Source: Flavobacterium frigoris PS1
Lineage (GTDB): Bacteria > Bacteroidota > Bacteroidia > Flavobacteriales > Flavobacteriaceae
Direction: 5' to 3'
Assembly: GCF_000252125.1 (NCBI RefSeq)
Contig: NZ_AHKF01000011.1
Span: 1-64,000, forward strand
Length of the DNA: 64,000 nt
Positions within the stretch are counted from its first letter, which is position 1, and every line of letters starts with the position of its first letter. The notes under the pieces were generated by a model. The model saw nothing but the letters and a program-made list of their open reading frames with translations, was not told the DNA's origin and ran no database searches. Shown one piece after another: positions 17,430 to 30,606 of this stretch. The position numbers and the translations under genes are program-made.

Positions 17430-19871
17430 ATGATGAAAATTATAAACAACATACTTTTTCTATTGTTAATTGTACTGGGGGTTTTTTCTGGAGAAATTCA
17501 AGCACAGTCAAGATCAAAAATAAAATTAGATGCAAATTGGAAATTTCAAAAAGGTGCTTTTGAAGAGGCATATAAAGTAAATTTTAATGATTCGAAATGG
17601 GAAACCGTAACCGTTCCGCATGACTGGGCAATTTACGGACCCTTTGATAAAAATATAGATAAGCAGAGTGTTGCCATTGTTCAAAACGGAGAAAATATAG
17701 CTACCGAAAAAACAGGACGCACAGGGGCGCTGCCTCATATAGGAACAGCATGGTATCGCAATAAATTCAGCTTGCCTAAAGATTTAAAAGGGAAAAAAAT
17801 AATTTTACTTTTTGAAGGAGCAATGAGCGAACCTCAAGTGTATTTGAACGGTAAAAAAGTGGGAGAATGGGCATATGGTTATAGTTACTTCTATTTTGAT
17901 GTTTCCCAATTTATACAAGGAGGTGAGAATACTTTGTCAGTAAAGTTAACCAATAAAGAATTTGCTTCACGTTGGTATCCTGGTGCTGGTTTATATCGAA
18001 ATGTAAGTGTTATTATAAAAAATAACGAAAGCATTGACCAATGGGGGCAGTTTATAACTACACCTTTTATCAGTTCAGCAGTTGCTAAAGTTAATATTAA
18101 GACAAAAACTTCTGGAGAAAATAGTCGTTTAGTCACCACTATTTTTGATGCCGAAGGACATAAACTAAATTCAGAGGAATCGGCAATACGGTTCGGAAAT
18201 GAGTTCGATCAAAATATAAAAGTAGAAAAGCCAAAATTGTGGAGTCCCGAAACTCCTTATTTGTATAAAGCGGTTTCTCAATTGTATGTAGGAAAAGAAT
18301 TGAAAGATGTCCTTTCAACCTCTTTTGGAATTCGAGAGATAAAATACGAGCCCAATAAAGGTTTTAGTCTTAATGGAAAGGTAACCAAGTTTAAAGGGGT
18401 TTGTCTTCACCACGATTTGGGTCCCTTAGGAGTTGCGGTCAATAAATCGGCACTACGCAGGCAAATGAAGATATTAAAAGATATGGGGTGTAATGCAATA
18501 CGCAGTTCGCATAATATGCCTTCTTTTGAGCAACTCGAGCTGGCAGATGAAATGGGCTTTATGTTTTTAGCGGAGAGTTTTGATGAATGGGCAAAACCAA
18601 AAGTGGAGAATGGTTATCATCGATTTTTTGACGAATACGCCGAAAAAGACATCGTGAATTTAGTACAGGCAACAAGAAATCATCCTTCTATTGTGATGTG
18701 GAGTTCTGGAAATGAAGTACCTGATCAATGGGGAGAAACGGGTGTAAAACGAGCTAAATGGTTGCAAGAAATATTTCATAGAGAAGACCCAACACGTCCA
18801 GTAACTGTGGGTATGGATCAAGTAAAAGCGACAATGGAATCTGGTTTTGGAGCTGTGCTGGATGTTCCAGGATTGAATTATCGTGTGCATTTATATGATG
18901 AGGCCTTTGCAAAATTTCCGCAGGGATTTATTTTAGGTTCAGAAACAGCTTCAACGGTTAGTTCTAGAGGGATTTACAAATTTCCTGTTGTTCAAGAAAA
19001 AATGAAGCAATATCCTGATTTTCAGTCGTCTTCTTATGATTTGGAAGCCTGTAGCTGGTCTAATGTACCAGATGAAGATTTTGTGCTTCAAGATGACAAA
19101 CCTTGGGTAATTGGTGAGTTTGTCTGGACAGGTTTTGATTATTTAGGTGAACCGACTCCTTATGATGAAAGCTGGCCGTCCCGAAGTTCTTATTTTGGAA
19201 TTAACGATTTAGCGGGTTTGCCTAAGGACCGCTTTTACTTATATCGAAGCCGTTGGAATACCAAGGAATCAACCCTTCATATCTTGCCACATTGGAACTG
19301 GGAAGGCCGTGAAGGAGAGGTTACGCCTGTTTTTGTATATACGAACTACAACAGTGCTGAACTTTTTATAAATGGCAAAAGCATGGGAGTGCAGAAAAAA
19401 AATAGGAGCACGCCCCAAAATCGCTACCGCTTAATGTGGATGGATGTGAAATATGAGCCAGGAACGGTAAAAGTGGTGGCTTTTGATGACAATGGCAAAG
19501 CTGTCGCTGAACAAGAAGTACATACTGCTGGCAAGCCTTACCAAATAGTTTTAGATGCGGACAGAAAAGCAATTACTGCTAATGGCGACGATATATCCTT
19601 TGTCACCGTATCTGTGGTTGATAAAAATGGAATTCCCTGCCCTACGGCAACTAACCAATTAAAATTTAAGGTTAAAGGAGCAGGTACTTATAGGGCAGCA
19701 TGTAATGGTGATGCCACTTCGCTTGAAATGTTTCACAAAGAGACCATGAAACTTTTTAGTGGAAAGTTAGTAGTGCTTGTAAAATCTACAACTACTGCTG
19801 GTGATGTGAAACTTGAAGTAAACGGAGCCGGTCTTAAGACTGGTAAATTGAATTTAGTATCGACGAAATAA
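17430..19871 (+). CDS. GH2 beta-galactosidase (DUF4982-type), secreted
   Basis: 813 residues with a signal peptide (about 1-26, ending EIQAQ), so probably periplasmic. Order of domains: GH2 sugar-binding jelly roll (about 30-210), GH2 immunoglobulin-like domain (about 215-305), TIM barrel (about 310-600), then a DUF4982-like domain and a C-terminal Ig-like domain. The catalytic acid/base is E429 (WSSGNEV) and the predicted nucleophile is E563 (IGEFVWTG). It removes terminal beta-linked galactose, judging from family and neighbours, though beta-glucuronidase-type and other GH2 specificities cannot be excluded by sequence alone. The start at 17430 is one base after galM. Confidence 0.92.
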   Translation: MMKIINNILFLLLIVLGVFSGEIQAQSRSKIKLDANWKFQKGAFEEAYKVNFNDSKWETVTVPHDWAIYGPFDKNIDKQSVAIVQNGENIATEKTGRTGALPHIGTAWYRNKFSLPKDLKGKKIILLFEGAMSEPQVYLNGKKVGEWAYGYSYFYFDVSQFIQGGENTLSVKLTNKEFASRWYPGAGLYRNVSVIIKNNESIDQWGQFITTPFISSAVAKVNIKTKTSGENSRLVTTIFDAEGHKLNSEESAIRFGNEFDQNIKVEKPKLWSPETPYLYKAVSQLYVGKELKDVLSTSFGIREIKYEPNKGFSLNGKVTKFKGVCLHHDLGPLGVAVNKSALRRQMKILKDMGCNAIRSSHNMPSFEQLELADEMGFMFLAESFDEWAKPKVENGYHRFFDEYAEKDIVNLVQATRNHPSIVMWSSGNEVPDQWGETGVKRAKWLQEIFHREDPTRPVTVGMDQVKATMESGFGAVLDVPGLNYRVHLYDEAFAKFPQGFILGSETASTVSSRGIYKFPVVQEKMKQYPDFQSSSYDLEACSWSNVPDEDFVLQDDKPWVIGEFVWTGFDYLGEPTPYDESWPSRSSYFGINDLAGLPKDRFYLYRSRWNTKESTLHILPHWNWEGREGEVTPVFVYTNYNSAELFINGKSMGVQKKNRSTPQNRYRLMWMDVKYEPGTVKVVAFDDNGKAVAEQEVHTAGKPYQIVLDADRKAITANGDDISFVTVSVVDKNGIPCPTATNQLKFKVKGAGTYRAACNGDATSLEMFHKETMKLFSGKLVVLVKSTTTAGDVKLEVNGAGLKTGKLNLVSTK

Positions 19872-20010
19872 AAATAAAGCTGAATAGGATAGCTCAACTA
19901 GGTTTTTGAAAAAAGAAAGGTTTTAAAAAATATAATTGCTTTTCAAGCGTCAAGTGTGGCTTAGAAACCACATATTTTAAAAATTTAAAAATAATAGTAA
20001 TTTAAATAAA

Positions 20011-21180
20011 ATGAACGAATTATTAATCAACAAAACGACCGCTTTTTTTCAGAAAACCTTCGGTACTACTGCAGAAAAAATTGTCCTTTCTCCTGGAAGG
20101 ATTAATATAATTGGAGAGCACATTGATTATAATGATGGCTATGTTTTACCTGCGGCAATTGATAGAATTATTTGTTTTGCTTTCGAAAAAAATAATTCAA
20201 ATCAATCAAGAATAATTGCAATTGATCTAAATGATGAATTTCAAATTAACCTTAAAGATCCAATCGAGTTAACAGATAATGTGTGGACAAACTATGTAAG
20301 AGGAGTTATCAATCAATTGAAATTAAAAGGGTTTGAATTGGAAGGTTTCAACTGTGTTTTTAGTAGTAATATCCCAGTTGGTTCTGGTTTATCATCATCT
20401 GCAGCTTTAGAATGTGGCTTTTTATTTGGATTAAATGAGCTATTTAATTTGAATATTAAACCGGTTGACATCGCTTTAATGGGTCAGAGTGCTGAACATT
20501 GGGTAGGAATCAATTGTGGAATTATGGATCAATTTTCTAGTGTGATGGGCATAGAAAATAAAGTCATAAAAATTGATTGTAGAACATTGGAATATGAATA
20601 TCATAATGCTGATTTTATTGATTATTCTTTGATTTTATTTGATTCGAATGTGAAACATTCCTTAATGACATCGGCCTATAATGAAAGAAGAGAACAGTGC
20701 GAAGAGGGTATTGCCATCATTAAAAATAATTTTCCGGAGATTACTAGTTTTAGAGATTGTACAGAGCAACATATTTTAGGATTGCAAAATGTAATGAGTC
20801 CTAATGTTTATAAAAGGAGTCTTTTCGTGGTAAAAGAAATCAATCGTGTTATCGAAGCATGTGAAGCATTGGATAGCGGAAATATTGAAGCGCTAGGAAA
20901 ATTAATGTTTGAAACACATGAAGGATTGTCTACCGATTATGAAGTAAGTTGCGCCGAACTTGACATGATTGTCAATACGCTTAAAAGTGAAGACGCAGTT
21001 GTAGGCTCCCGATTAATGGGAGGTGGTTTTGGCGGCTGTACCATTAACTTAATTAAAAAAGGACATGAAAACCGAATCAAAAAACAACTTTCGGGACTTT
21101 ATCTAGAGACTTTTGGAATAGAATTAAAAATTTATGATGTCAAAATCGGAAACGGGACATCACTTTATAAAAATAATTAG
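20011..21180 (+). CDS. galK: Galactokinase
   Basis: Phosphorylates alpha-galactose at C1 with ATP, the first committed Leloir step. GHMP-kinase motifs are all present: the substrate signature PGRINIIGEHIDYNDGYVLP near residue 30, the ATP loop PVGSGLSSSAALE near residue 125, and the C-terminal GSRLMGGGFGGCTINL near residue 335. 389 residues, normal length. It follows the GH2 gene after 139 bases that contain only a weak hairpin (19955-19972). It is followed by galT after one base. Confidence 0.97.
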   Translation: MNELLINKTTAFFQKTFGTTAEKIVLSPGRINIIGEHIDYNDGYVLPAAIDRIICFAFEKNNSNQSRIIAIDLNDEFQINLKDPIELTDNVWTNYVRGVINQLKLKGFELEGFNCVFSSNIPVGSGLSSSAALECGFLFGLNELFNLNIKPVDIALMGQSAEHWVGINCGIMDQFSSVMGIENKVIKIDCRTLEYEYHNADFIDYSLILFDSNVKHSLMTSAYNERREQCEEGIAIIKNNFPEITSFRDCTEQHILGLQNVMSPNVYKRSLFVVKEINRVIEACEALDSGNIEALGKLMFETHEGLSTDYEVSCAELDMIVNTLKSEDAVVGSRLMGGGFGGCTINLIKKGHENRIKKQLSGLYLETFGIELKIYDVKIGNGTSLYKNN

Positions 21181-21181
21181 G

Positions 21182-22234
21182 ATGAGAAATTTTGATATCA
21201 ATGAAGATCCGCACAGACGCTATAATCCATTAATCAATGAATGGGTTTTAGTATCTCCACATCGTGCGAAACGTCCTTGGCAAGGTCAAAATGAAAAAGT
21301 GACCTCAGGTTCTTTGCCGGAATATGACCCAAAATGTTACTTATGTCCAGGCAATGTACGTGCCAATGGAGAAGTAAATCCATCATACGAAAATGCTTTT
21401 GTTTTCGAAAATGATTTTGCGGCTTTAAAGCAAGAGGAAATTGCTTTTGAAGAAAATAAAAAGGACACTTTTTTTAAAGCAAAACCGGAAAGAGGCATTT
21501 CTCGAGTAGTTTGTTTTTCGCCAAAACACAACTTGACTTTGCCTGAAATGCCAGTTGAAGGTATTGAAAATATTATTTATACTTGGCAAAAAGAATATAC
21601 GGATTTAGGCAGTGTTGATTATATAAATCACGTTCAGATCTTTGAAAATAAAGGAAGTGTAATGGGTTGCAGTAACCCGCATCCTCACGGGCAAATATGG
21701 GCACAATCCTCTTTACCAACCGAAGTAGCGAAAACACAAAATAATTTAAAAGCATATTTAGACAAAAACGGAAGTAACTTATTACAGGATTATTTAAAAG
21801 AAGAGCTAAAATTAAAAGAGCGTATTGTAATTGAAAATGATCATTTTGTAGCATTGGTTCCTTTTTGGGCTATTTGGCCTTATGAAACGATGATAATTAG
21901 TAAGCGTCATTTGACTAAAATCACTGATTTTACTGAAGATGAGGTATCCGGTTTTGCAACTATTTTAAAGCAATTAACAATTAAATACGACAACCTTTTT
22001 GAAACGTCATTTCCTTATTCATCTGGAATTCATCAAGCTCCAACTGATGGTGAGGAACATTTGGAATGGCAGTTTCATATGCATTTTTACCCACCGTTAT
22101 TACGTTCTGCAACCGTAAAAAAATTCATGGTAGGGTATGAGATGATGGGAGAATCACAAAGAGACATTACCCCTGAGAAAAGTGCGGAATTTCTGAAAAA
22201 CCAATCAGAACTTCATTATAAAACGCGTCTATAG
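21182..22234 (+). CDS. galT: UDP-glucose-hexose-1-phosphate uridylyltransferase
   Basis: Transfers UMP from UDP-glucose to galactose 1-phosphate. 350 residues from the ATG at 21182 (MRNFDINEDPHRRYN), one base after the galK stop, so probably translationally coupled. The active site GCSNPHPHGQIWA carries the HxH motif with the nucleophilic His (residues about 160-170). A CYLCPG motif and the C-terminal HLEWQFHMHFYPPLLRS metal/structural histidines are also present. An ATG further upstream overlaps galK and is not needed. Confidence 0.97.
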   Translation: MRNFDINEDPHRRYNPLINEWVLVSPHRAKRPWQGQNEKVTSGSLPEYDPKCYLCPGNVRANGEVNPSYENAFVFENDFAALKQEEIAFEENKKDTFFKAKPERGISRVVCFSPKHNLTLPEMPVEGIENIIYTWQKEYTDLGSVDYINHVQIFENKGSVMGCSNPHPHGQIWAQSSLPTEVAKTQNNLKAYLDKNGSNLLQDYLKEELKLKERIVIENDHFVALVPFWAIWPYETMIISKRHLTKITDFTEDEVSGFATILKQLTIKYDNLFETSFPYSSGIHQAPTDGEEHLEWQFHMHFYPPLLRSATVKKFMVGYEMMGESQRDITPEKSAEFLKNQSELHYKTRL

Positions 22235-22389
22235 AAAAAAATCTTTTAAAATACACACTTAAAAATTGAATTAAAGCTCAATTTAAATTCCCTCTTTTTT
22301 TAAGGAGGGCTGCAAAATTTTTGTGTTTTTTTAAAGGAAAAATTAAGCAAAAAAAATATTAACCAACCAATTATTAAAAACATGAATTT

Positions 22390-25300
22390 ATGAAAACCAT
22401 GAAGAACGTAAATCAGATTTTGAGGATTAAATCTTTCCTGATGTCTAGACTAACTTTGTCCCTTTTTATTTTGATTTCTTGTGTTAGTTTGCAAGCTCAA
22501 AACACGGTTAAGGGATCAGTTATTGATCAAAAGACATCCCAGACGATTATTGGGGCCTCGGTACTCGTCAAAGGAACTACAAATAGCACCATGACTGATG
22601 CTGATGGAAATTATGTATTGAATGTAAGTGACCCTAATGCAATATTAGTGTTCTCATACATTGGATATCTTAAAGTAGAAGAGGCTGTTAATAGTAGAAA
22701 AATCCTTAATGTAATACTAAAGGAAGAAAATAACACATTAGATGAAGTTGTTATTATTGGATACGGTACCATCAAAAAAAGTGATATGACTGGAGCTGTT
22801 GCAGGCTTAAAAGCATCACAATTAGACTCTCAAAGTAATACAAATTTAGGTAGTGCAATACAGGGAAAAATTGCAGGTGTAACAGTAGAATCAGCTGGGG
22901 GTGCTCCAGGTTCTGGAACTAAAATCCAGATTAGAGGTGCTGGATCATTAAACAATAATAATCCGTTGATTTTGGTTGATGATATTGCAGTTGCATCAAT
23001 GAATAATTTGAATCCAAATGATATCGAATCTATTCAAGTATTAAAAGATGCTTCAGCAGCAGCTATTTATGGATCTAGAGCTGCAAATGGTGTGATTTTA
23101 ATTACAACAAAGAGTGGTAAAAAAGGAGATATGAAAGTATCTTTTGATTCTTCTTTTGGATATGCTAGCGTAGCTAAAAAATTAGATTTATTAAATCAAG
23201 AGGAATGGGCAAAAGTAAGTACTGCGGCCTATACCGCAGCGGGAAAACAACCATTGGATATTGCTCTAAATCCAGAGGTTACGGGAATAAACTGGCAAAA
23301 TGAAATATATAGAACGGCTCCCATTAAAAATTACTCGTTGGGACTTTCAGGAGGATCTGATAATGTAAAATATAATATGTCATTAAGCTACTTTAATCAA
23401 GAAGGAGTTATAAAAGAAACAAATTATGACCGAGTTAATCTAAGAGTTAAATCTGAATATAAGAAAGGGATTTTTAAAATTGGTGAAACAGTAATGTTGA
23501 CCAAAGAAAAAAGAAAAGATTTGCCAGGTGTCCCGGGACAAGGAAGTAATGTTGTGGGGTCTGCAATATCAATGATTCCCGGTTTTGCAATATATGATGA
23601 AAACGCTGTTGGAGGTTATGGAGGAGCTTCAGGTTCTGTTACAGATATATTCAATCCGGTTGCAGCTCTAAATCTTTTTGATGTAAAAAATGATTACTAT
23701 CAAGCATTAATAAACACCTTTGCTGAGGCAAGCTTTTTTGATGGTTTTAAATATAAGTTAAATGTAGGAGCTACCATTTCTGAACATAAGGCTTATACTT
23801 ATACTCCACGTTATGAAGTGGGCGGTTTCTTTAAGAATTTAAAGAATACTTTGGCAGAAGGAAGTGATATGAATCAGTATTATCAAATAGAGAATACGTT
23901 GAATTATTCAAAAACTTTTGGAAAACATTCTGTAAATCTATTAGTAGGGCATACGGTTTATGAAAATAAATTCCGTTCAATTTCAGGTTCCGTTTCAGGA
24001 TTACCTGATGGTATCTTTGTTCTAGCTGGAGCAGAAGATCCGTCGATTGTTGGTTTGGCTAGTGAAAGTAAATTACTATCTTTTCTTGGTCGTGCCATTT
24101 ACTCTTATGACAACAAATACATTGTTACAGCAACATTTAGACGTGATGGTTCTTCTCGTTTTAGTCCAGAAAATAAATGGGGAAATTTCCCGTCTATTTC
24201 TGCAGCATGGGGAATTGGGAGAGAAGATTTTTTTACCAAGTTAGACTTACCTATATCTGAGTTAAAATTACGTGCTAGTTATGGTGTATTAGGGAATCAA
24301 GAAATAGGAGATTACCAGTATCTTGGTTTGATTTCTCCGGGGATTAGTTACGCAATGGGTGAGCCAAATTCATTATGGATTGGAAACATTCAACAAGAAT
24401 ATCCTGCAATTGGTTTAAAATGGGAATCGACTGCAACGGCTAACGTTGGTATTGATTTGTCAATGTGGAATGGTCAATTAGATTTGACAGCTGATTATTT
24501 TCAAAAAAACACAACTGATTTACTTTTACGTGTGCCAATTCCTTTGTCTGTTGGTTCAAGTAATGACCCGTACACTAATGCGGGGGAAGTTTCAAACAAA
24601 GGCTTTGAATTGGGATTGACGTATAATAAAAAAGTAGGAGAAGTTAATTTCTCAGTTACGTCTAATATCTCCAGTATTAAAAACCGTGTAGAAGATTTAA
24701 GTACAGGAAGTCAAATTCTTGCAGGTTCTAGTGGATCATTCCACGGTGCAGCAGTTACGTATAGTAAAGTAGGATATCCTATTTATTCTTTTTTTCTTGT
24801 TAAGACAGATGGTTTATTCAGAACACAAGAAGAAGTGGATGCGCATAATTTAAATGGAAATCCAATCCAACCTAGAGCACAAGTAGGAGACATTAGATAT
24901 GTTGACTTAAATGGTGATGGACAAATCGATGGTGCTGATAGACAGTATAGAGGAAGTGCTTTTCCTGATTTTGAATATGGTTTGCGCCTTCAAGCTGATT
25001 GGAAAGGGATTGATGTGACTATAGCTGGCCAAGGAACTCAAGGGAATATGATATATAATGGTAATAATACTGATTTAGCAACAGTAAGGTCTAATATAAA
25101 TTATTCTAGTGCAACATTAGATTCCTATACTTTTAATCCAAATTCTAATTTTCCAAGATTGGATATTGATGATTTAAATGATAATGGAGCAGATTATTCT
25201 GATCGTTTTCTTGAAAATGGTTCTTACTTTAGAATTAAAACGATTCAAGTTGGATATACAATCCCAAATAGCTTAACTCAAAAATTAGCGATTGATAGAT

Positions 25301-25458
25301 GCCGATTGTATGTTGCTGGTGACAACTTGCACACTTTTACTAAGTATACAGGTTATAACCCAGATGTTTCAAGTACTGGACTTGGAGGTAGAGGGATAGA
25401 TTATAAATCATATCCGTTAAGCAAGACAATCACTTTTGGAATTCAACTTAACTTTTAA
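22390..25458 (+). CDS. SusC/RagA-family TonB-dependent outer-membrane receptor
   Basis: 1022 residues. A signal peptide (to about SLQAQ, residue 37) is followed by a carboxypeptidase-D regulatory-like domain (about 40-115), a plug domain starting at the TonB-box-like LDEVVIIGYGT, with PLILVDD and AAAIYGSRAANGVILITTK, and then the beta-barrel, ending with an aromatic C terminus (FGIQLNF). It forms the outer-membrane channel for oligosaccharide import with the SusD-like lipoprotein encoded next. Placement between galT and the galactosidases indicates a galactoside ligand. Regulation is presumably by the GntR-type protein, as no ECF sigma/anti-sigma pair or hybrid two-component system is present. 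Confidence 0.95.
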   Translation: MKTMKNVNQILRIKSFLMSRLTLSLFILISCVSLQAQNTVKGSVIDQKTSQTIIGASVLVKGTTNSTMTDADGNYVLNVSDPNAILVFSYIGYLKVEEAVNSRKILNVILKEENNTLDEVVIIGYGTIKKSDMTGAVAGLKASQLDSQSNTNLGSAIQGKIAGVTVESAGGAPGSGTKIQIRGAGSLNNNNPLILVDDIAVASMNNLNPNDIESIQVLKDASAAAIYGSRAANGVILITTKSGKKGDMKVSFDSSFGYASVAKKLDLLNQEEWAKVSTAAYTAAGKQPLDIALNPEVTGINWQNEIYRTAPIKNYSLGLSGGSDNVKYNMSLSYFNQEGVIKETNYDRVNLRVKSEYKKGIFKIGETVMLTKEKRKDLPGVPGQGSNVVGSAISMIPGFAIYDENAVGGYGGASGSVTDIFNPVAALNLFDVKNDYYQALINTFAEASFFDGFKYKLNVGATISEHKAYTYTPRYEVGGFFKNLKNTLAEGSDMNQYYQIENTLNYSKTFGKHSVNLLVGHTVYENKFRSISGSVSGLPDGIFVLAGAEDPSIVGLASESKLLSFLGRAIYSYDNKYIVTATFRRDGSSRFSPENKWGNFPSISAAWGIGREDFFTKLDLPISELKLRASYGVLGNQEIGDYQYLGLISPGISYAMGEPNSLWIGNIQQEYPAIGLKWESTATANVGIDLSMWNGQLDLTADYFQKNTTDLLLRVPIPLSVGSSNDPYTNAGEVSNKGFELGLTYNKKVGEVNFSVTSNISSIKNRVEDLSTGSQILAGSSGSFHGAAVTYSKVGYPIYSFFLVKTDGLFRTQEEVDAHNLNGNPIQPRAQVGDIRYVDLNGDGQIDGADRQYRGSAFPDFEYGLRLQADWKGIDVTIAGQGTQGNMIYNGNNTDLATVRSNINYSSATLDSYTFNPNSNFPRLDIDDLNDNGADYSDRFLENGSYFRIKTIQVGYTIPNSLTQKLAIDRCRLYVAGDNLHTFTKYTGYNPDVSSTGLGGRGIDYKSYPLSKTITFGIQLNF

Positions 25459-25468
25459 ATCGACAAAA

Positions 25469-26986
25469 ATGAAAAAGAAATTAATCATAGTATTTTTTAT
25501 GGGTGGACTTGTAACGCTAAGTTCTTGTTCAGACAACCTTGAATTTGGTAACCCAAATAAACTAACCACAGAATCTTTCTGGCAAACGCCAGCTGATCTA
25601 GAGTCTGGTCTGGCTACGGTATATAATACTTTAGTAGATAATAATAATGCAGGGTATTGGGAAATCCAAGCCATGCAGTTAAAAGAGAATAGAACAGAAA
25701 ATTTTATTGCTAGAAATGACGTCCCTGGACGTTTTGCAGTTGCTACCTATAAAAATAGTCCTAGTACGGCAGAAACTACTGGGATGTTCAAAGCAATGTA
25801 CATAGGGATATTTCGTGCCAATCAGGTTATAAACTACGCTCCGCAAATTAAAAATATTGATGAAGCAAAAAGAGCGCAATTAGTTGCCGAAGCTAGTTTT
25901 TTAAGAGGATTGAATTATTTTAATTTAGTAAATGAATTTGGAAGTGTGCCAATATTTACTGATCTAGTAAAAGATCAATCGGATTATTTTAAAGAAAAAT
26001 CAACTGAAGAAGAAGTTTGGAGTCAAGTAATTGCAGATTTTGAATTAGCGGCTACTAGTCCGTTGCCAGAAATATATCCAGCTGCTTTAAAAGGACGAGT
26101 AACTAAAAACACTGCTATTGCATATCTTGGAAAGGCCTATTTATATAGGAAAGAGTGGGCAAAAGCCGAAGAGCAATTTGCTAAATTAGTAAACAATGAA
26201 GGGACGAATGGATTTGGTCTTCTGGATGATTACGCTCAATTATTTGATGGTAAACATGAGAACAGCAAAGAATCAGTATTTGAAATTCAGTTCAGTAGAG
26301 TGGGTGGAGCTACTATTTGGGGAGGAGAACCTTCACAAAGAACTAGAGCCACAACAATGGCTCAAGAATGTGCTCCTGGAGAAGTAGGTGGATGGTTTGA
26401 GTTATTACCTACCAAAACATTATTAAATGCATTGACCAAAGAAAAAACAGTAGATGGAGATTTTGACCCAAGAGCTACTACTACTTTAGCATGGAACTAC
26501 CCAGGAAGCAGGTATTATAATGCTGATTTTGCAACAAAATTTGGAGCAAATGCTATTTGGATAAGAAAAAATCAAAACTGGTGGAATAACGATGAAGGAG
26601 AATGGAAATCAGAATTGAATGAGTATGCAATGCGTTATGCTGATGTACTTTTAATGCTTGCAGAAGCGCAAACTATGCAAGGAAAAGTTGCTAGCGCTAT
26701 TCCTTTGGTTAAAAGAATTAGAGACAGAGCAAAGCTAAGCAGTATTGTAATGACAGGATGGAGTCAAACCCAAATGATGGACGAAATTATGCATCAAAGA
26801 AATGTTGAATTTGCTCGTGAAGGTATTCATTGGTATGATTTGAGAAGATGGGGTACATTAGAAAAAGTAATCAAAGGAAGTTTAAGAGAAGGTTACAATA
26901 ACTACTCAGCCAAATACAATTACTTTCCTATTCCAGAAAGTGAATTAAACAATAATCCTAAGATGACTCAAAATGCTAATTGGTAA
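25469..26986 (+). CDS. SusD/RagB-family nutrient-binding outer-membrane lipoprotein
   Basis: 505 residues starting at 25469, ten bases after the SusC stop. The N terminus is a lipoprotein signal with a lipobox (TLSSC, Cys at about residue 20), so it is anchored in the outer membrane. SusD features: the N-terminal ESFWQTPADLESGLATVYNTL, an alpha-helical TPR-like core, the LRGLNYFNLVNEFGSVP segment, and the C-terminal RNVEFAREGIHWYDLRRWG typical of the family. It acts as the surface lid that captures oligosaccharide for the SusC channel. The ligand is inferred to be a galactoside. Confidence 0.95.
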   Translation: MKKKLIIVFFMGGLVTLSSCSDNLEFGNPNKLTTESFWQTPADLESGLATVYNTLVDNNNAGYWEIQAMQLKENRTENFIARNDVPGRFAVATYKNSPSTAETTGMFKAMYIGIFRANQVINYAPQIKNIDEAKRAQLVAEASFLRGLNYFNLVNEFGSVPIFTDLVKDQSDYFKEKSTEEEVWSQVIADFELAATSPLPEIYPAALKGRVTKNTAIAYLGKAYLYRKEWAKAEEQFAKLVNNEGTNGFGLLDDYAQLFDGKHENSKESVFEIQFSRVGGATIWGGEPSQRTRATTMAQECAPGEVGGWFELLPTKTLLNALTKEKTVDGDFDPRATTTLAWNYPGSRYYNADFATKFGANAIWIRKNQNWWNNDEGEWKSELNEYAMRYADVLLMLAEAQTMQGKVASAIPLVKRIRDRAKLSSIVMTGWSQTQMMDEIMHQRNVEFAREGIHWYDLRRWGTLEKVIKGSLREGYNNYSAKYNYFPIPESELNNNPKMTQNANW

Positions 26987-30517
<3,531 letters not shown>

Positions 30518-30606
30518 ATAGATTAGCAGTCCTGTTCTATATATTATAAAAGAGGACTGTTATATAATTGAAATTGTTGCAAAAAGATGTTTTTAAAATA
30601 ATTATT

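Noticed and set aside
22289..22308. CCCTC...GAGGG hairpin between galT and susC as a terminator
   Set aside because: Stem of only five pairs with a ten-base loop and no T-run; at most a weak attenuator.
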